Shown: positions 8,815 to 18,792 of the stretch, one piece after another
How the letters are laid out: every line of letters starts with the position of its first letter
Numbering within the stretch: position 1 is the stretch's first letter
Made by a program: the position numbers and the translations under genes
Assembly: GCF_001276715.1 (NCBI RefSeq)
Contig: NZ_LIUQ01000020.1
Span: forward strand, 18,151-82,150
Direction of reading: 5' to 3'
Source: Planktothricoides sp. SR001
GTDB lineage: Bacteria > Cyanobacteriota > Cyanobacteriia > Cyanobacteriales > Laspinemataceae
Length of the DNA stretch: 64,000 nucleotides
Notes under the pieces: generated by a model
Database searches by the model: none
The model's input: only the letters and a program-made list of their open reading frames with translations
Told to the model about the DNA's origin: nothing

Positions 8815-10791
8815 ATGAGCAATCCCAATTCTGTTCTGACAGAGGTGCTAAAAGTCTTACCTCAGCTACGTCCACAAATTTACTTTAAAACTTCTCTAAC
8901 GGCCTTGTCCCATGCGATGGAAGATCAGGTTTTGGCAGGGACAGAGAAGCCTTTGGTGATTGCTTGCTTTCAACGCGAACGCTTTTATCGTCAGGAAGCC
9001 CAGCGATATCGGCGCATTGGACTTAAAAGTAATCAAGTCTATGTCCTCGCAGCACCAGATACTAATTTTAAAAATGCTTCGGGTATTCACGAAACAGTTG
9101 CTTTTGACCCCAACGATGGTCTATCTCACGAGTGGCATTTAGTGGTGGTGGCACAAACTTATGCTACTTGCTTGGTCTGTCGGGAACGGGAGGCGGTGGC
9201 AAATCTGCCGGACATTGCCGAAATAGATCAAGCCCGTCGGTTTGAGGGGATTTGGACTTTCGATCGCCGGGTGGCTTGTGAAGCCGCAAAAGTTTTGTTG
9301 CAGCGGATTTTGGAGTATCGACCGGAGTTAGCCGAAAAAATTGAGCAAGGGCGATCGCTCTTATCAACGACAAAAACTCTAGTCTCTTATGTGAATCCTG
9401 ACCCATTTGCCGATCGCCTTGTCACTTATTTGCAAGCCTCTCAGTATAAATTAATCAAAACCTATCGATCGTTAGCCGAACAAGAACAGCGGGAAAGATC
9501 GATTAACCTGATTACTACCGCAATTCGGCGATCGCTTAATCCCGATGAAATCTTCCAAGTGGCTGCCGAAGAAATTGGCAAAGCCTTGGGGGTTTGCCGT
9601 TGTTTAATTTACCGCTGCAAAGCCAGCGATCGCACCGCCACCATTAGCCATGAATTTTTAAGCCCAGGAGTAGAGTCTCTCGCGGGGCAAATTTGGCCTC
9701 TGACCGAAAATCCCTTATTTCAGGAAGTTGCCGCCACCGCTGAACATATTTATATAGAAAATGCTGCCACTGACCCCAGGCTGGCCGCAGAAAAGACACA
9801 AGGCTTTATCCGTCGAGCTAATATTGGTTCTTGGCTATTGGTGCCGGTCTTATATCAAAATCAGCTAGTAGGCATGGTGGAGTTACATCACTGCGGACAA
9901 TGCTCCAGAGACTGGAGTCCGCACGAATTAGCCTTAGTCGAGGGCATCACCACCCAAATTGGGGTGGCTTTGATTCAAGGGGAAGCTTTCGCCCACTTGG
10001 AAAGTTTGAACGAACAGCTAGAAGCCTTAGACCGGACTCGCAGCAACCTGATTGCCATTACCGGACACGAGCTCCGCACCCCCCTTTCCACCATTCAAGT
10101 TTGCCTGGAAAGTTTAGCCAGCGACCCGGATATGCCCCCTGAACTCAGGCAAGTCATGCTGAGTACCGCCTTGGATGATGCGGATCGAATGCGAAAATTA
10201 GTCCAAGACTTTTTAACCTTATCCCGCTTAGAAAGTGGTCGGGTAGAATGGCATCCAGAACCCATGCCCCTGGAAGAATGCGTCTATTTATCCCTCAGTA
10301 GTATCACGACCCGCTATCCCCAAAATAAACGACCAGAGATTATTTTGGCCGTACCGCCAGATTTGCCCTTAGTTCGGGCAGACGGTGAATGGTTGGTAGA
10401 AGTGCTGACGAAATTAATGGATAACGCTTGTAAGTTTACGCCCCCGAATGGCAAAATCACCGTCGGCGCCCAGCAGCTTGACGATCAAACCCTGGAAGTG
10501 ATCGTCAGTGATACCGGACGCGGTATTGCCCGCGATCGCCTCGAAGCCGTATTCGATCGCTTTTATCAAGAAGAAGGCGCCCTGCGTCGTACTGCTGGGG
10601 GCACTGGTTTAGGGTTAGCCATTTGTCGGCAAATTGTCACCGGGTGGCAGGGAAAAATTTGGGCCACGTCTTCGGGACTGGATCGAGGCAGTGAGTTTCA
10701 TTTCACTATTCCCCTATTTACTGGCAAGTTAGATCGGCCAATCAAAGCCGCCAAACAGGGAACAGGGAACAGGAAACAGGGGAGAGAGTGA
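8815..10791 (+). CDS. DICT-GAF sensor histidine kinase
   Basis: About 658 residues from the ATG at 8815 (MSNPNSVLTEV); an in-frame ATG at 8770 would add 15 weakly plausible residues. An N-terminal DICT domain (about 15-190; ALSHAMEDQVL, VIACFQRERFYR, THEWHLVVVA-type core) is found in cyanobacterial light- or stress-linked kinases. A GAF domain follows (about 235-400), then HisKA with GHELRTPLST (His near 419) and HATPase_c (LMDNACKFTPP, VSDTGRGIA, GGTGLGLAICRQIV). The last dozen residues (KQGTGNRKQGRE) are translated from a CAGGGAACAGG repeat, so the C-terminus has been extended or replaced by STRR sequence. No partner regulator is adjacent. Confidence 0.92.
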   Translation: MSNPNSVLTEVLKVLPQLRPQIYFKTSLTALSHAMEDQVLAGTEKPLVIACFQRERFYRQEAQRYRRIGLKSNQVYVLAAPDTNFKNASGIHETVAFDPNDGLSHEWHLVVVAQTYATCLVCREREAVANLPDIAEIDQARRFEGIWTFDRRVACEAAKVLLQRILEYRPELAEKIEQGRSLLSTTKTLVSYVNPDPFADRLVTYLQASQYKLIKTYRSLAEQEQRERSINLITTAIRRSLNPDEIFQVAAEEIGKALGVCRCLIYRCKASDRTATISHEFLSPGVESLAGQIWPLTENPLFQEVAATAEHIYIENAATDPRLAAEKTQGFIRRANIGSWLLVPVLYQNQLVGMVELHHCGQCSRDWSPHELALVEGITTQIGVALIQGEAFAHLESLNEQLEALDRTRSNLIAITGHELRTPLSTIQVCLESLASDPDMPPELRQVMLSTALDDADRMRKLVQDFLTLSRLESGRVEWHPEPMPLEECVYLSLSSITTRYPQNKRPEIILAVPPDLPLVRADGEWLVEVLTKLMDNACKFTPPNGKITVGAQQLDDQTLEVIVSDTGRGIARDRLEAVFDRFYQEEGALRRTAGGTGLGLAICRQIVTGWQGKIWATSSGLDRGSEFHFTIPLFTGKLDRPIKAAKQGTGNRKQGRE

Positions 10792-11066
10792 ATAGTGAAT
10801 AGTGAATAGTGAATGTTGATTGTTGTTTGTTGTTTGTTGTTTGTTGTTTGTTGTTTGTTGTTTGTTGATTGTTGTTTGTTGTTTGTTGATTGTTGTTTGT
10901 TGTTTGTTGATTGTTGTTTGTTGATTGTTCTTGGTTCTTTCTTCAACAACCAACCAAAGAATCCCTACCCAAAGAATCCCTACCCAAAGAATCCCTACCC
11001 AACAACAACCAACCAACCCCCAACCAACAACAACCAACCAACCCCCAACCAACAACCAACCAACAA
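10792..11066. repeat. STRR array (GTTGTTT and GAATCCCTACCCAAA units)
   Basis: From AATAGTGAATAGTGA just after the kinase stop, the spacer passes into (GTTTGTT)n with GTTGATT variants (about 10815-10930). Three GAATCCCTACCCAAA units follow (about 10966-11000), then (CAACCAACCAACCCC)n. It lies between the convergent kinase and helicase genes and runs into the helicase 3' end. Heptamer STRRs of this kind are known from filamentous cyanobacteria. Confidence 0.92.
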
Positions 11067-14000
11067 CTAACAACCAATAACTAACAATTCCTCAAACAAT
11101 TGATCGCCCAAGGTCATTAGTCTCAGGGAAGGATGTTCGTCAAAAACTTCGGGATAAAAGGTGACTGATATTTCTTGATTTTGATAGGTTAACTGCCAAA
11201 TTTTATCGCCTATTGGGGTGAACACAATTCCCCGCGATCGCAAAAGTTCTGCCATTATTTCCGATTGGGTAAAAAGTTGCTCAATTTCTGCTGGAGTAAT
11301 CGGAGAAACGGGCAAAGTTTGGCGGATTTCGGCTAAATCTGCCTCCACATCCATGCCCACCATTTCATCTAAATCTGGACGTAAAAAGGGGCGATCGCAT
11401 TCTCGGTCAAATTCTGCCATTAATACATCTTCTTCTTCCGGGTCTGCACTCATCACCACTTTTTCAATAAAGGTGGGAACTTGGGCTAAAATTGGCTGCA
11501 AATGTCCCACCACATTGGTAAATAAATTGATGCGATCGCGCAATTTTTTATATACTTTGGCCTCAACCGTACCATCATAATAAAAATTATGCACTTTTAC
11601 CGTAGGATAGCGCTGACCTATGCGATCTAAGCGGCCAATTCTTTGTTCTACCCGCATCGGATTCCACGGCAAATCATAATTAATTAAAACCCCACAAGTT
11701 TGTAAATTTAAACCCTCGCTGGCGGATTCTGTACAGATTAAAACTTGAATTTCTCCATCTCTAAACATTCGTTTAATTTGTTCTTTTGGCACCAATCGCC
11801 ACATATACTTAACCTGGTTATTCTTAACCAGGTTATTCGGCGAATTTACCCCCTCTAGTAACTCCCCACCTCGTCCCGAATAACAAGCCACGCGATCGCC
11901 GTATAATTGGCGAATTTGCTCCCGGAGATAATCCATTGTATCCGTATATTGGGTAAAAATAATCGCGCTTTCTCGTTCTAACAATTCCTGCCGTAAAGTT
12001 TCCAGCAAAAAAGATAACTTACTATCGTCACCCGTATTTTCAAATTGGCGTAATAAATCTTCTAAATACTCTATCTCTTTCGGATCTACCGGGTTTAATC
12101 CAGGGTTTAATCCAGGATTAAAATACTGTTCCAACCCTTGAATCACCGCATCATCCGCATCATCTAAATCCGCCAAATCATCAGGAGTAATACTAATCCC
12201 TTCTAACCGTCGTTGTAAAGATTCTCTAATCGCATAAAAAGAACTGGTTAACCGTTTCCGATATAAAGTCATTAAAAAACCTAGGGCTTTCCGGTTCTGT
12301 TTTTCCGCTAACTTATAGAAATTTCTCACATAATCGCTTACCGCTTGATATAGAGGAATTTCCCGATCGCTTTCCAGGGCGATCGCATTATCTTGGACAA
12401 CCCGTTGGGGAATATCTTGGGTTAACATTCCCCGCTTATAATATTCCCGCAAAGTATCGCGAGTATGGCGAAACATCAAATCTTTCAGGGGAGTATTCAC
12501 CGTCAAATATTGGCGGGATAACTGCATAAAATCCGCATTTTCCAGTAACTTTTTCCCATGCACCAAAGGCTTGCCCCGGTTCCAGGTATCTTGGATTTGA
12601 TAGGCTAACACACGGTTATTTTTTTCCAGATATGCTTGGAACCGGGGGCAAGGTTTTCCCCCAAACTGGAAATAATCGCGAGACATTTCTTGCCAAAATT
12701 TTAGCAATTGCTCGTCCGGTTTACTTGACAAGGTAGTAGATAATGTGCTAGATAATGTGCTAAAATAATTACAGAAGTTATCCCCATAACGCCAATGACC
12801 ATTTAAGCCCAACAAATCTAGTAAATCAAATACCTCAATAGGGTCAATTTGCATCGGCGTAGCGGACAATAAAATTAAAGCCTTGGTCTGGGTTTTTAAC
12901 TGCTGCATCAGTTGCAATAAACTATTGGGAGTTTCCTGACGGGCTTGGGGATTTTTGCGGCGGGCATGATGGGCCTCATCTAAAATAACTAAATCCCAAG
13001 GTTCTGCCCCTAACAATTCCCCTTGTCTCTCCTTGCGGCGGACTAAATGAGAAGAAGCTAAAATGCGATCGCACTGATTCCAGGGATTCCCAGAATTAGC
13101 CGAAATTTCCGTTATTTTATCCGCCGACTTAAAGCTACCTTGGCGATAACTCCAAAAATCCAAATTAAACTTTTCCCTAAGTTCCTCTTGCCATTGGGGT
13201 TGTACCGTTGCCGGGACAAGAATCAACACTCGTTTCACCTTTTGGCTAACCAACAAATAGCGCAAAATCAGCCCGGTTTCAATAGTTTTCCCCAACCCCA
13301 CCTCATCAGCAATCAAAAAATTATTCGGGAAACTTGCGGCAACGCGGCGCAATATTTTTATTTGATGTAACCAAGGTTTAATCGGAATTGACTTTAAGCA
13401 AAAATCCAAACACCCCGGATGTTCGTGTATTTTTAACAGGGCATTTAATAGGTCTGTTTGGTGGGGTGTAGGGGGAAGAGGGGGAAGAGGGGTAAGCCGC
13501 CGTCGTGTAGGGTGTAGGGTGTAGGGTGTAGGGAAGAGGGATATTTCTTTTGTAGGGGCGAATGGCCATTCGCCCCTACGACTTTTCACTTCTCCCCCCA
13601 CACTCCCCACACTCCCTTCATCCCAACTAGGTCTTTCCCCAGGGCTATATCGTAATAACTTTTGGCGAATCGCTTCGGGAACTGCAAATAACTTCACATT
13701 CGGGGCTAAATCATGCCAAAGCGTCTCAAACCGATAAACTTCTTCGGTGACACGCTGCATATCTCGATCGCCTTCCCAACTGCAATAAACATGAAACGAC
13801 TCGATATTTTGTTCCCAACCACTGAGGGATTCATTATTTGACCCAAAGCAAACTAACTGATTATATTCTGCATCGGTAAAAATTCCCACTTTCTCATGGA
13901 AAATATGATGGCGATCGAGTTGTTGTTCCGGGCTTTCTGGCGTCCCATCTTTTTGCAGAGGAATGGCAATTTTTATCTCTAAATAACCATATTGAATCAA

Positions 14001-14342
14001 CCAAGCCAAAATTTCAAAATGTTTCAACTGGGCAAAAGTTTCCGGCGGAGTTAAATCTGCATCCAACCGAGAAATCATCGCCTCCCGCAACTCATAGCCT
14101 TTTTTAATCGCCTCTAAATCTTGGGGTTGAAATTGGCAACCTAAAATCAGGCGCATTTTCCCTTCATTCTGCAACAATCCCCCCAGACCCCCGGCAACTT
14201 TACTTAAAATTGCACTATTAAAAAATCCCGATTTGCGATCGTAGTTTATGGAACATTCCAATGCCGGAATGTAGAAATCAAAAATCGGGTTATCTTCATT
14301 ACTAGAATAACTTAATTTCCAGCTTTTTTCTTTAAATAGCAT
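11067..14342 (-). CDS. PLD-like nuclease/SNF2-type helicase, anti-phage associated
   Basis: About 1091 residues from the ATG at 14342 (MLFKEKSWKLS); the longer open frame to 14456 is STRR translation and is rejected. Residues 1-240 resemble a phospholipase D-like nuclease module (HHIFHEKVGIFTD, then GSNNESLSGW). From about 300 comes an SF2/SNF2 motor: DEVGLGKTIE near 345, LDEAHH near 454, the SEGLNLQ region near 873 and QRIGRLDRIGQ near 897. Between them, residues about 243-294 are encoded by intergenic-type repeats (13460-13612), including the GGGCGAATGGCCATTCGCCC palindrome in frame. The final residues LLVIGC and the stop also come from a GTTGTTAGTTATTGG repeat. This protein type accompanies DUF499 and DUF1156 proteins in predicted phage-defence loci. 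Confidence 0.9.
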   Translation of the reverse strand: MLFKEKSWKLSYSSNEDNPIFDFYIPALECSINYDRKSGFFNSAILSKVAGGLGGLLQNEGKMRLILGCQFQPQDLEAIKKGYELREAMISRLDADLTPPETFAQLKHFEILAWLIQYGYLEIKIAIPLQKDGTPESPEQQLDRHHIFHEKVGIFTDAEYNQLVCFGSNNESLSGWEQNIESFHVYCSWEGDRDMQRVTEEVYRFETLWHDLAPNVKLFAVPEAIRQKLLRYSPGERPSWDEGSVGSVGGEVKSRRGEWPFAPTKEISLFPTPYTLHPTRRRLTPLPPLPPTPHQTDLLNALLKIHEHPGCLDFCLKSIPIKPWLHQIKILRRVAASFPNNFLIADEVGLGKTIETGLILRYLLVSQKVKRVLILVPATVQPQWQEELREKFNLDFWSYRQGSFKSADKITEISANSGNPWNQCDRILASSHLVRRKERQGELLGAEPWDLVILDEAHHARRKNPQARQETPNSLLQLMQQLKTQTKALILLSATPMQIDPIEVFDLLDLLGLNGHWRYGDNFCNYFSTLSSTLSTTLSSKPDEQLLKFWQEMSRDYFQFGGKPCPRFQAYLEKNNRVLAYQIQDTWNRGKPLVHGKKLLENADFMQLSRQYLTVNTPLKDLMFRHTRDTLREYYKRGMLTQDIPQRVVQDNAIALESDREIPLYQAVSDYVRNFYKLAEKQNRKALGFLMTLYRKRLTSSFYAIRESLQRRLEGISITPDDLADLDDADDAVIQGLEQYFNPGLNPGLNPVDPKEIEYLEDLLRQFENTGDDSKLSFLLETLRQELLERESAIIFTQYTDTMDYLREQIRQLYGDRVACYSGRGGELLEGVNSPNNLVKNNQVKYMWRLVPKEQIKRMFRDGEIQVLICTESASEGLNLQTCGVLINYDLPWNPMRVEQRIGRLDRIGQRYPTVKVHNFYYDGTVEAKVYKKLRDRINLFTNVVGHLQPILAQVPTFIEKVVMSADPEEEDVLMAEFDRECDRPFLRPDLDEMVGMDVEADLAEIRQTLPVSPITPAEIEQLFTQSEIMAELLRSRGIVFTPIGDKIWQLTYQNQEISVTFYPEVFDEHPSLRLMTLGDQLFEELLVIGC
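13460..13612. repeat. Repeat mosaic inside the helicase coding frame
   Basis: Within the helicase gene lie (GTGTAGG)n units (about 13506-13540) and GGGCGAATGGCCATTCGCCC (13556-13575), followed by ACTTTTCACTTCTCCCC and (CACACTCCC)n. The same pieces fill non-coding spacers at 5620-5670 and 17830-18117. The frame stays open and encodes a Pro/Arg/Gly-rich linker of about 50 residues. Confidence 0.88.
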
Positions 14343-14997
14343 TTTTTGTTGTTGGTTGATTGTTGATTGTTGGTTGTTGTTTGTTGGTTGTTGGTTGTTG
14401 GTTGTTGGTTGTTCATTATTCAATCTGTAGGGGCGAAGCATAAAGCCTGACGGCATAGCTTCGCTTACCGGGCAAAGAATTTATGGGAAAAAACCAACAA
14501 TGTATTACCCGAATGCTTCGCCCTAACATTGTTTGTTGGTTGTTGGTTGTTGTTGGTTGTTGGTTGTTGTTTATTCAATCTGTAGGGGCGAAGCATAAAG
14601 CCTGACGGCATAGCTTCGCTTACCGGGCAAAGAATTTATCGGAAAAACCCAACAATGTATTACCCGAATGCTTCGCCCTAACATTCGGGCAAAGAATTTA
14701 TCGGAAAAAACAAACAATGTATTACCCGAATGCTTCGCCCTAGCATTCGGGCAAAGAATTTATCGGAAAAAACAAACAATGTATTACCCGAATGCTTCGC
14801 CCTAGCATTCGGGCAAAGAATTTATCGGAAAAAACAAACAATGTATTACCCGAATGCTTCGCCCTACCATTGTTGATTGTTGATTGTTGATTGTTGATTG
14901 TTGATTTTTGATTTTTGATTTTTGATTGTTGAACAAAAGAATCCCTACCCACCAACCACCAACCACCAACCACCAACAACCAACAACCAACCAACAA
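14343..14997. repeat. STRR and 62-bp tandem array between helicase and methylase
   Basis: GGTTGTTGGTTGTT units lie next to the helicase start. They are followed by two copies of a GGGCGAAGCATAAAGCC / ATGCTTCGCCC unit (from about 14429 and 14584), then four tandem copies of a 62-bp unit starting GGGCAAAGAATTTATC at 14625, 14687, 14749 and 14811. (TTGATTG)n and (CCACCAA)n follow, up to the methylase stop. No promoter or gene is recognisable. Confidence 0.92.
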
Positions 14998-17796
14998 CTA
15001 ATAACTAATCGTCAATTGTTCATAAACCACCTTAGCCTTAATCTCATCCATTGCTGACCACAAATCCAGCAAATTCCGTTCTTCGGAAATGCGTTTTTTC
15101 TCATCCCCAATCCGGGGAATAGCCTTCAAAGCAACCTCGATCGCCTTCATAAAATTATCATTAGTCACCAAATTAGTATCTTGCATAAACTTACGGACTG
15201 CTTGGATATCGTTTTCCTCCTCATAAATAGCGACGATCGCGTGGATTCCATCCACCAAATAACGGCAAGAAAAATCTTTGGCTTCCGTGGAAAAAGCCCG
15301 TTTTTTCCATCGTTGGGTTGGAGTTAAGAGTTTACAAGTACCTCCAGAAGCACTTAGCAATTTATGAGTTTTGTCCAAGTCGGACACATTAAAACCGCCA
15401 ATAGCTAAAGCTAATTGTCGCGCTTCATCATAAGGAAATTCGCGGGCTTTAAAAGCATCCCAAGCCAAAAAATACCATTGAGTTAAAGAGTCAAATCCCT
15501 GGGTATCCGTTTGGACTAATTTGCGGAAACGATAAGCTGCGATCGCTTTTCGGGCTTCCGCAAAAGCCACCTCTGGGCGAACTTCATCCCCACTGCTATT
15601 ATAAATGGGATAAGACCGACTAAACACATTTAAAGCCGGACCAAAAGCACTTAAATATAAATCGATTCCCGTAATATCATTATCCTCAAATTCCGGGGCG
15701 CGTTGTTCCACCAAATTAGCCACTTCCGGGCGCAAATCATCCCACCAAGCGGCTTCAGCGTTCGGGTTGCGTTTGCGGCAAACTAGCAACACCGTACTAG
15801 AAACAGAATTTTTCTGGGCTTGATGTAAATTTTGGGGATTTTCTGTGCTCACAGACCAAGAAGCGGTAATTTCAAAACCCGCATCAATTAATGATTTAGT
15901 CAGCACATCCCAGGCGCCGGAATCTTTATGATTAAATTGTACGGTCATCACCCCATCATCCCGCAAAACTCGATAATATTCGCCAAAAGCCAAGGCCATT
16001 TTTGCCTCATAATCTTGGGCGGCTAATTCATCGGCTGAAGTACCCATATCCCGAAAACGAGACGGGTTCGCGACCGCTTCTCGGTGTTTATCCGTGAGTT
16101 CTGACCAGAATAATTCGGGGAAAATATCCCCTAATGTCCGTTTCATCCAAACATAGAAAAAATCGGAAAGATCGGCATAAGGAATTGTTCCATAATAGGG
16201 CGGGTCAGTAATAACCGCATCCACAGATTTATCGGCAATATGATAAAGGCTATCCGCCGAAGCCGCATCAATTTTTATGCTTTTGGGGTCGGTTTCTAGG
16301 ATACCCGGTAAGCTGAGAGATTGAGGTTTTGTGCCGAATAAATTACATAAAGGTGTGTAGTCTTTTGCTCCTTCTTCTTGACACGCTTTCCAAAGTTCAG
16401 TTGCCCCATTAACTTCTGGATAATTCCACATTAAATTTAATGCGTGTTGTGTTGATGCTTTTTGAATACAAGCTCTAGCAGCGTTATAAATAACTAATCT
16501 ACAATTCGCATCAACACATCTATCTAATACTAAAGCCAAATAAGTGCAAATGGCCTCTACTTTTTCCGGTTCATACTCAGCCCGGATTAACTCCTTCGCT
16601 TCGTTGATAATTTCTACATAAGTCACCAGGGTTAAAAGCTGACGCGGGTTAAATATTTGAAACCATTGTTTACAATAACCAAGAATTTGCCCATGATCGT
16701 TTATAATATACTCATTAGGTATTAAGTTATTAATTTGCCATTTATAATCTTGATTTTTCAAATATTCTTGGCTTAACTTCCATCCCGCTATATCAAACTC
16801 ATTAGAAAGTCTAAACTCTAAACTGCTTTTTCCTTTTTTATAAGCCACTGCATATAACTGATGTCCTAAACCGACAGATTGGGCTTGAGACTTAATCACT
16901 TCATCCTCAATAATATTGCCACAAGTAGGACATCTACCCACCCCACGACTAACGGTAATGTAATCATCAGGATTGTATTCACCATCATCGGTTTTAATCG
17001 TTGTTCCTTTCCCTTTTTTCCCCTTAATTAACTCAAAATCAACCCGCTTTTCTGTCAGATTGGGAATTGGTTTCACCGCGTACCAATCACTCGTAACTTT
17101 TCTAGCTTGTCCTTTTCCAGCATAGTTACTTGTTTTACTTAACCACCAATTTGGACTTAAGGGAACCACAGACTGACAACTAGGACAAACTACCGTATGT
17201 GCCCATAAATAATTTTGCACAACTTCCTCACTTTCCGGGGTTGAAGGGAAAAAATCCGCTAATCTTTTCTCCGCTTCATCCCCGACCCACTTCACCCAAC
17301 GGTCAATATCCACTTGTAAATCGGGGCCAAATTTTACCGGATATTCCATTGCAGCTTTCATAGTCACAACTGCCACCGGATTCAAATCCGAAGCTAACAC
17401 ATTTAACCCATATCTAGCCGCTTCAAAAGGAATACTCCCCCCACCAGCAAAAGCATCTAAAACTGTAGGGGTTCGGTTGCCCCAAACTCTCTCACAATAA
17501 TCATGGACTTTCCCTACTCGAAAATATCCTGGAGGCACTTTATAAAGTCGCAAATTAGCATCAGGTTTTAACCCCTCCAATTCTGGATGTAATCCCAGTA
17601 AATATTCAAACTCATCTAATGAAATATCCTCTGGCAACAGAGAAGCCAAAACCGAAGCGCGAGAGAAAGATAACGGCTTCCGAGAATACCAGCGGTGTAG
17701 TCCTTTAAATGGATTGCCCCCATGTTCATAAGCCACCTGTTGATTTAACAGTTTCACTGGCATAATTCTCTCGATCAATAATCTATCTTTGTTCAT
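14998..17796 (-). CDS. DUF1156 DNA methylase, anti-phage associated
   Basis: A 932-residue adenine-type DNA methyltransferase. The N-terminal DUF1156 segment (LIERIMPVKLLNQQVAYEHG, GLHRWYSRKPLSFSRASV) leads into the AdoMet motif LDAFAGGGSIPFEAA near 110. Two zinc-knuckle pairs follow (CPSCQS near 198, CPTCGN near 285), and the catalytic motif DPPYYG sits near 529. Such DPPY enzymes modify exocyclic amines, probably marking host DNA in this system. The ATG at 17796 is directly preceded by CAACCAACAAAC repeats, so no Shine-Dalgarno sequence is seen. The stop lies in TTAGTTATTAGTTGTTGG, the edge of the next repeat array. It belongs with the DUF499 and helicase genes on the same strand. Confidence 0.9.
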   Translation of the reverse strand: MNKDRLLIERIMPVKLLNQQVAYEHGGNPFKGLHRWYSRKPLSFSRASVLASLLPEDISLDEFEYLLGLHPELEGLKPDANLRLYKVPPGYFRVGKVHDYCERVWGNRTPTVLDAFAGGGSIPFEAARYGLNVLASDLNPVAVVTMKAAMEYPVKFGPDLQVDIDRWVKWVGDEAEKRLADFFPSTPESEEVVQNYLWAHTVVCPSCQSVVPLSPNWWLSKTSNYAGKGQARKVTSDWYAVKPIPNLTEKRVDFELIKGKKGKGTTIKTDDGEYNPDDYITVSRGVGRCPTCGNIIEDEVIKSQAQSVGLGHQLYAVAYKKGKSSLEFRLSNEFDIAGWKLSQEYLKNQDYKWQINNLIPNEYIINDHGQILGYCKQWFQIFNPRQLLTLVTYVEIINEAKELIRAEYEPEKVEAICTYLALVLDRCVDANCRLVIYNAARACIQKASTQHALNLMWNYPEVNGATELWKACQEEGAKDYTPLCNLFGTKPQSLSLPGILETDPKSIKIDAASADSLYHIADKSVDAVITDPPYYGTIPYADLSDFFYVWMKRTLGDIFPELFWSELTDKHREAVANPSRFRDMGTSADELAAQDYEAKMALAFGEYYRVLRDDGVMTVQFNHKDSGAWDVLTKSLIDAGFEITASWSVSTENPQNLHQAQKNSVSSTVLLVCRKRNPNAEAAWWDDLRPEVANLVEQRAPEFEDNDITGIDLYLSAFGPALNVFSRSYPIYNSSGDEVRPEVAFAEARKAIAAYRFRKLVQTDTQGFDSLTQWYFLAWDAFKAREFPYDEARQLALAIGGFNVSDLDKTHKLLSASGGTCKLLTPTQRWKKRAFSTEAKDFSCRYLVDGIHAIVAIYEEENDIQAVRKFMQDTNLVTNDNFMKAIEVALKAIPRIGDEKKRISEERNLLDLWSAMDEIKAKVVYEQLTISY

Positions 17797-18117
17797 GGTT
17801 GTTTGTTGGTTGTTGGTTGTTGTTTGTTGGTTGGGGTGTAGGGTGTAGGGTGTAGCCCTTCGGCAGGCTCAGGGTAAGAGGTGTAGGGTGTAGGGGGGAG
17901 AGGGTTTAGGGTGTAGCCCTTCGGCAGGCTCAGGGTAAGAGGTGTAGGGTGTGGGGAAGAGTGAAGAGTGAATAGTGATATTTATGCATAACTTTTAACT
18001 TGTACGGGCGAATGGCCATTCGCCCCTACGAATGCATCACTTTCTTCCCCTACACCCTACACCCTACACCCTACACCCTCCCTTCCCCCTACACCCTACA
18101 CCCTACACCCTACACCC
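17797..18117. repeat. STRR spacer with 20-bp palindrome
   Basis: The spacer is entirely repeat: GTTGGTTGTTG units, (GGTGTAGGGTGTAGG)n, and two copies of a segment with CCCTTCGGCAGGCTCAGGG (about 17857 and 17918). The palindrome GGGCGAATGGCCATTCGCCC (18006-18025) and (CACCCTACACCCTA)n follow, abutting the stop of the next gene at 18118. Confidence 0.92.
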
Positions 18118-18543
18118 CTAACTTAATAATACCCGAATCGCCTTTAATGCCGAATTGCGTTTACCATGATTAATCTTGCCAAACCAATAATGGGCTTCTT
18201 CATCACTCATAGCCATAATTCCCGTGGTAATTTCCTGAATTCTCTCACTTTTTGACAATGGCTGCAAGGCTTGGCATAATATCGCCAATCTGACCCCGGA
18301 ATCCTCTGATAAACTATAAGGGGCTTGCCGTCGTTTCGACAAAGTTTTCGGATCGTAACTATTGGCTTTTAAAGCCGCATAAATGCTTTGGCGGGCTAAC
18401 AATAATTTTTCTCCTTTTAATTGGCCAATCCGCTTTGCTGCTGGTCGTTTTTTCTGTCCGGCTTGTTTGTAAGCACATTGATAAAGTTCCAGGGAAAAAT
18501 TGTTATCTTTTAGGGGAATAACTCTTAATTGGAATTCTTGCAT
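18118..18543 (-). CDS. Small uncharacterised protein of the DUF499/DUF1156 cluster
   Basis: A basic 141-residue protein (MQEFQLRVIPLKDNNFSLELYQ at the start, then KRPAAKRIGQLKGEKLL; C-terminal half helical, with HYWFGKINHGKRNSALKAIRVLL). I cannot assign it from motifs; from memory it may belong to a family named DUF7680 that sits in such loci, which is unverified. Its place between the DUF499 and methylase genes on the same strand suggests a component or adaptor of the system. The stop codon is followed immediately by a GGGTGTAGGG repeat array. Confidence 0.75.
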   Translation of the reverse strand: MQEFQLRVIPLKDNNFSLELYQCAYKQAGQKKRPAAKRIGQLKGEKLLLARQSIYAALKANSYDPKTLSKRRQAPYSLSEDSGVRLAILCQALQPLSKSERIQEITTGIMAMSDEEAHYWFGKINHGKRNSALKAIRVLLS

Positions 18544-18792
18544 ATTTTATCATCAATAGGACTTACAAATTATATATAGGATATATAGGGGCAAACACCG
18601 CCTGCAAACACCGCCTGCAAACACCGCCGGGGGTTAAAACGATGGCTGTCTCATAGCACAAGTCGGTTAAAACCGACTGAAATTTATATTTTGAAATCAT
18701 ATAATTTTAGGGAATTTATTCCCCGGCGGGCGGATATCGGGCGGATTAATTTTCAAATCATATAATTAACCATATAATTTTAGTCGGTTTTA

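Noticed and set aside
10698..11073. Open frames on both strands across the STRR array
   Set aside because: Heptamer repeats give open frames by composition (QQTTINK, LFVVCCL); no coding signature.
14343..14456. N-terminal extension of the helicase frame (38 codons)
   Set aside because: It is a translation of GTTGGTTGTTG repeats; the conserved sequence begins at MLFKEKSW (14342).
17797..18117. Possible CRISPR-like array between methylase and small gene
   Set aside because: Units are contiguous heptamer-type repeats without unique spacers of regular length.
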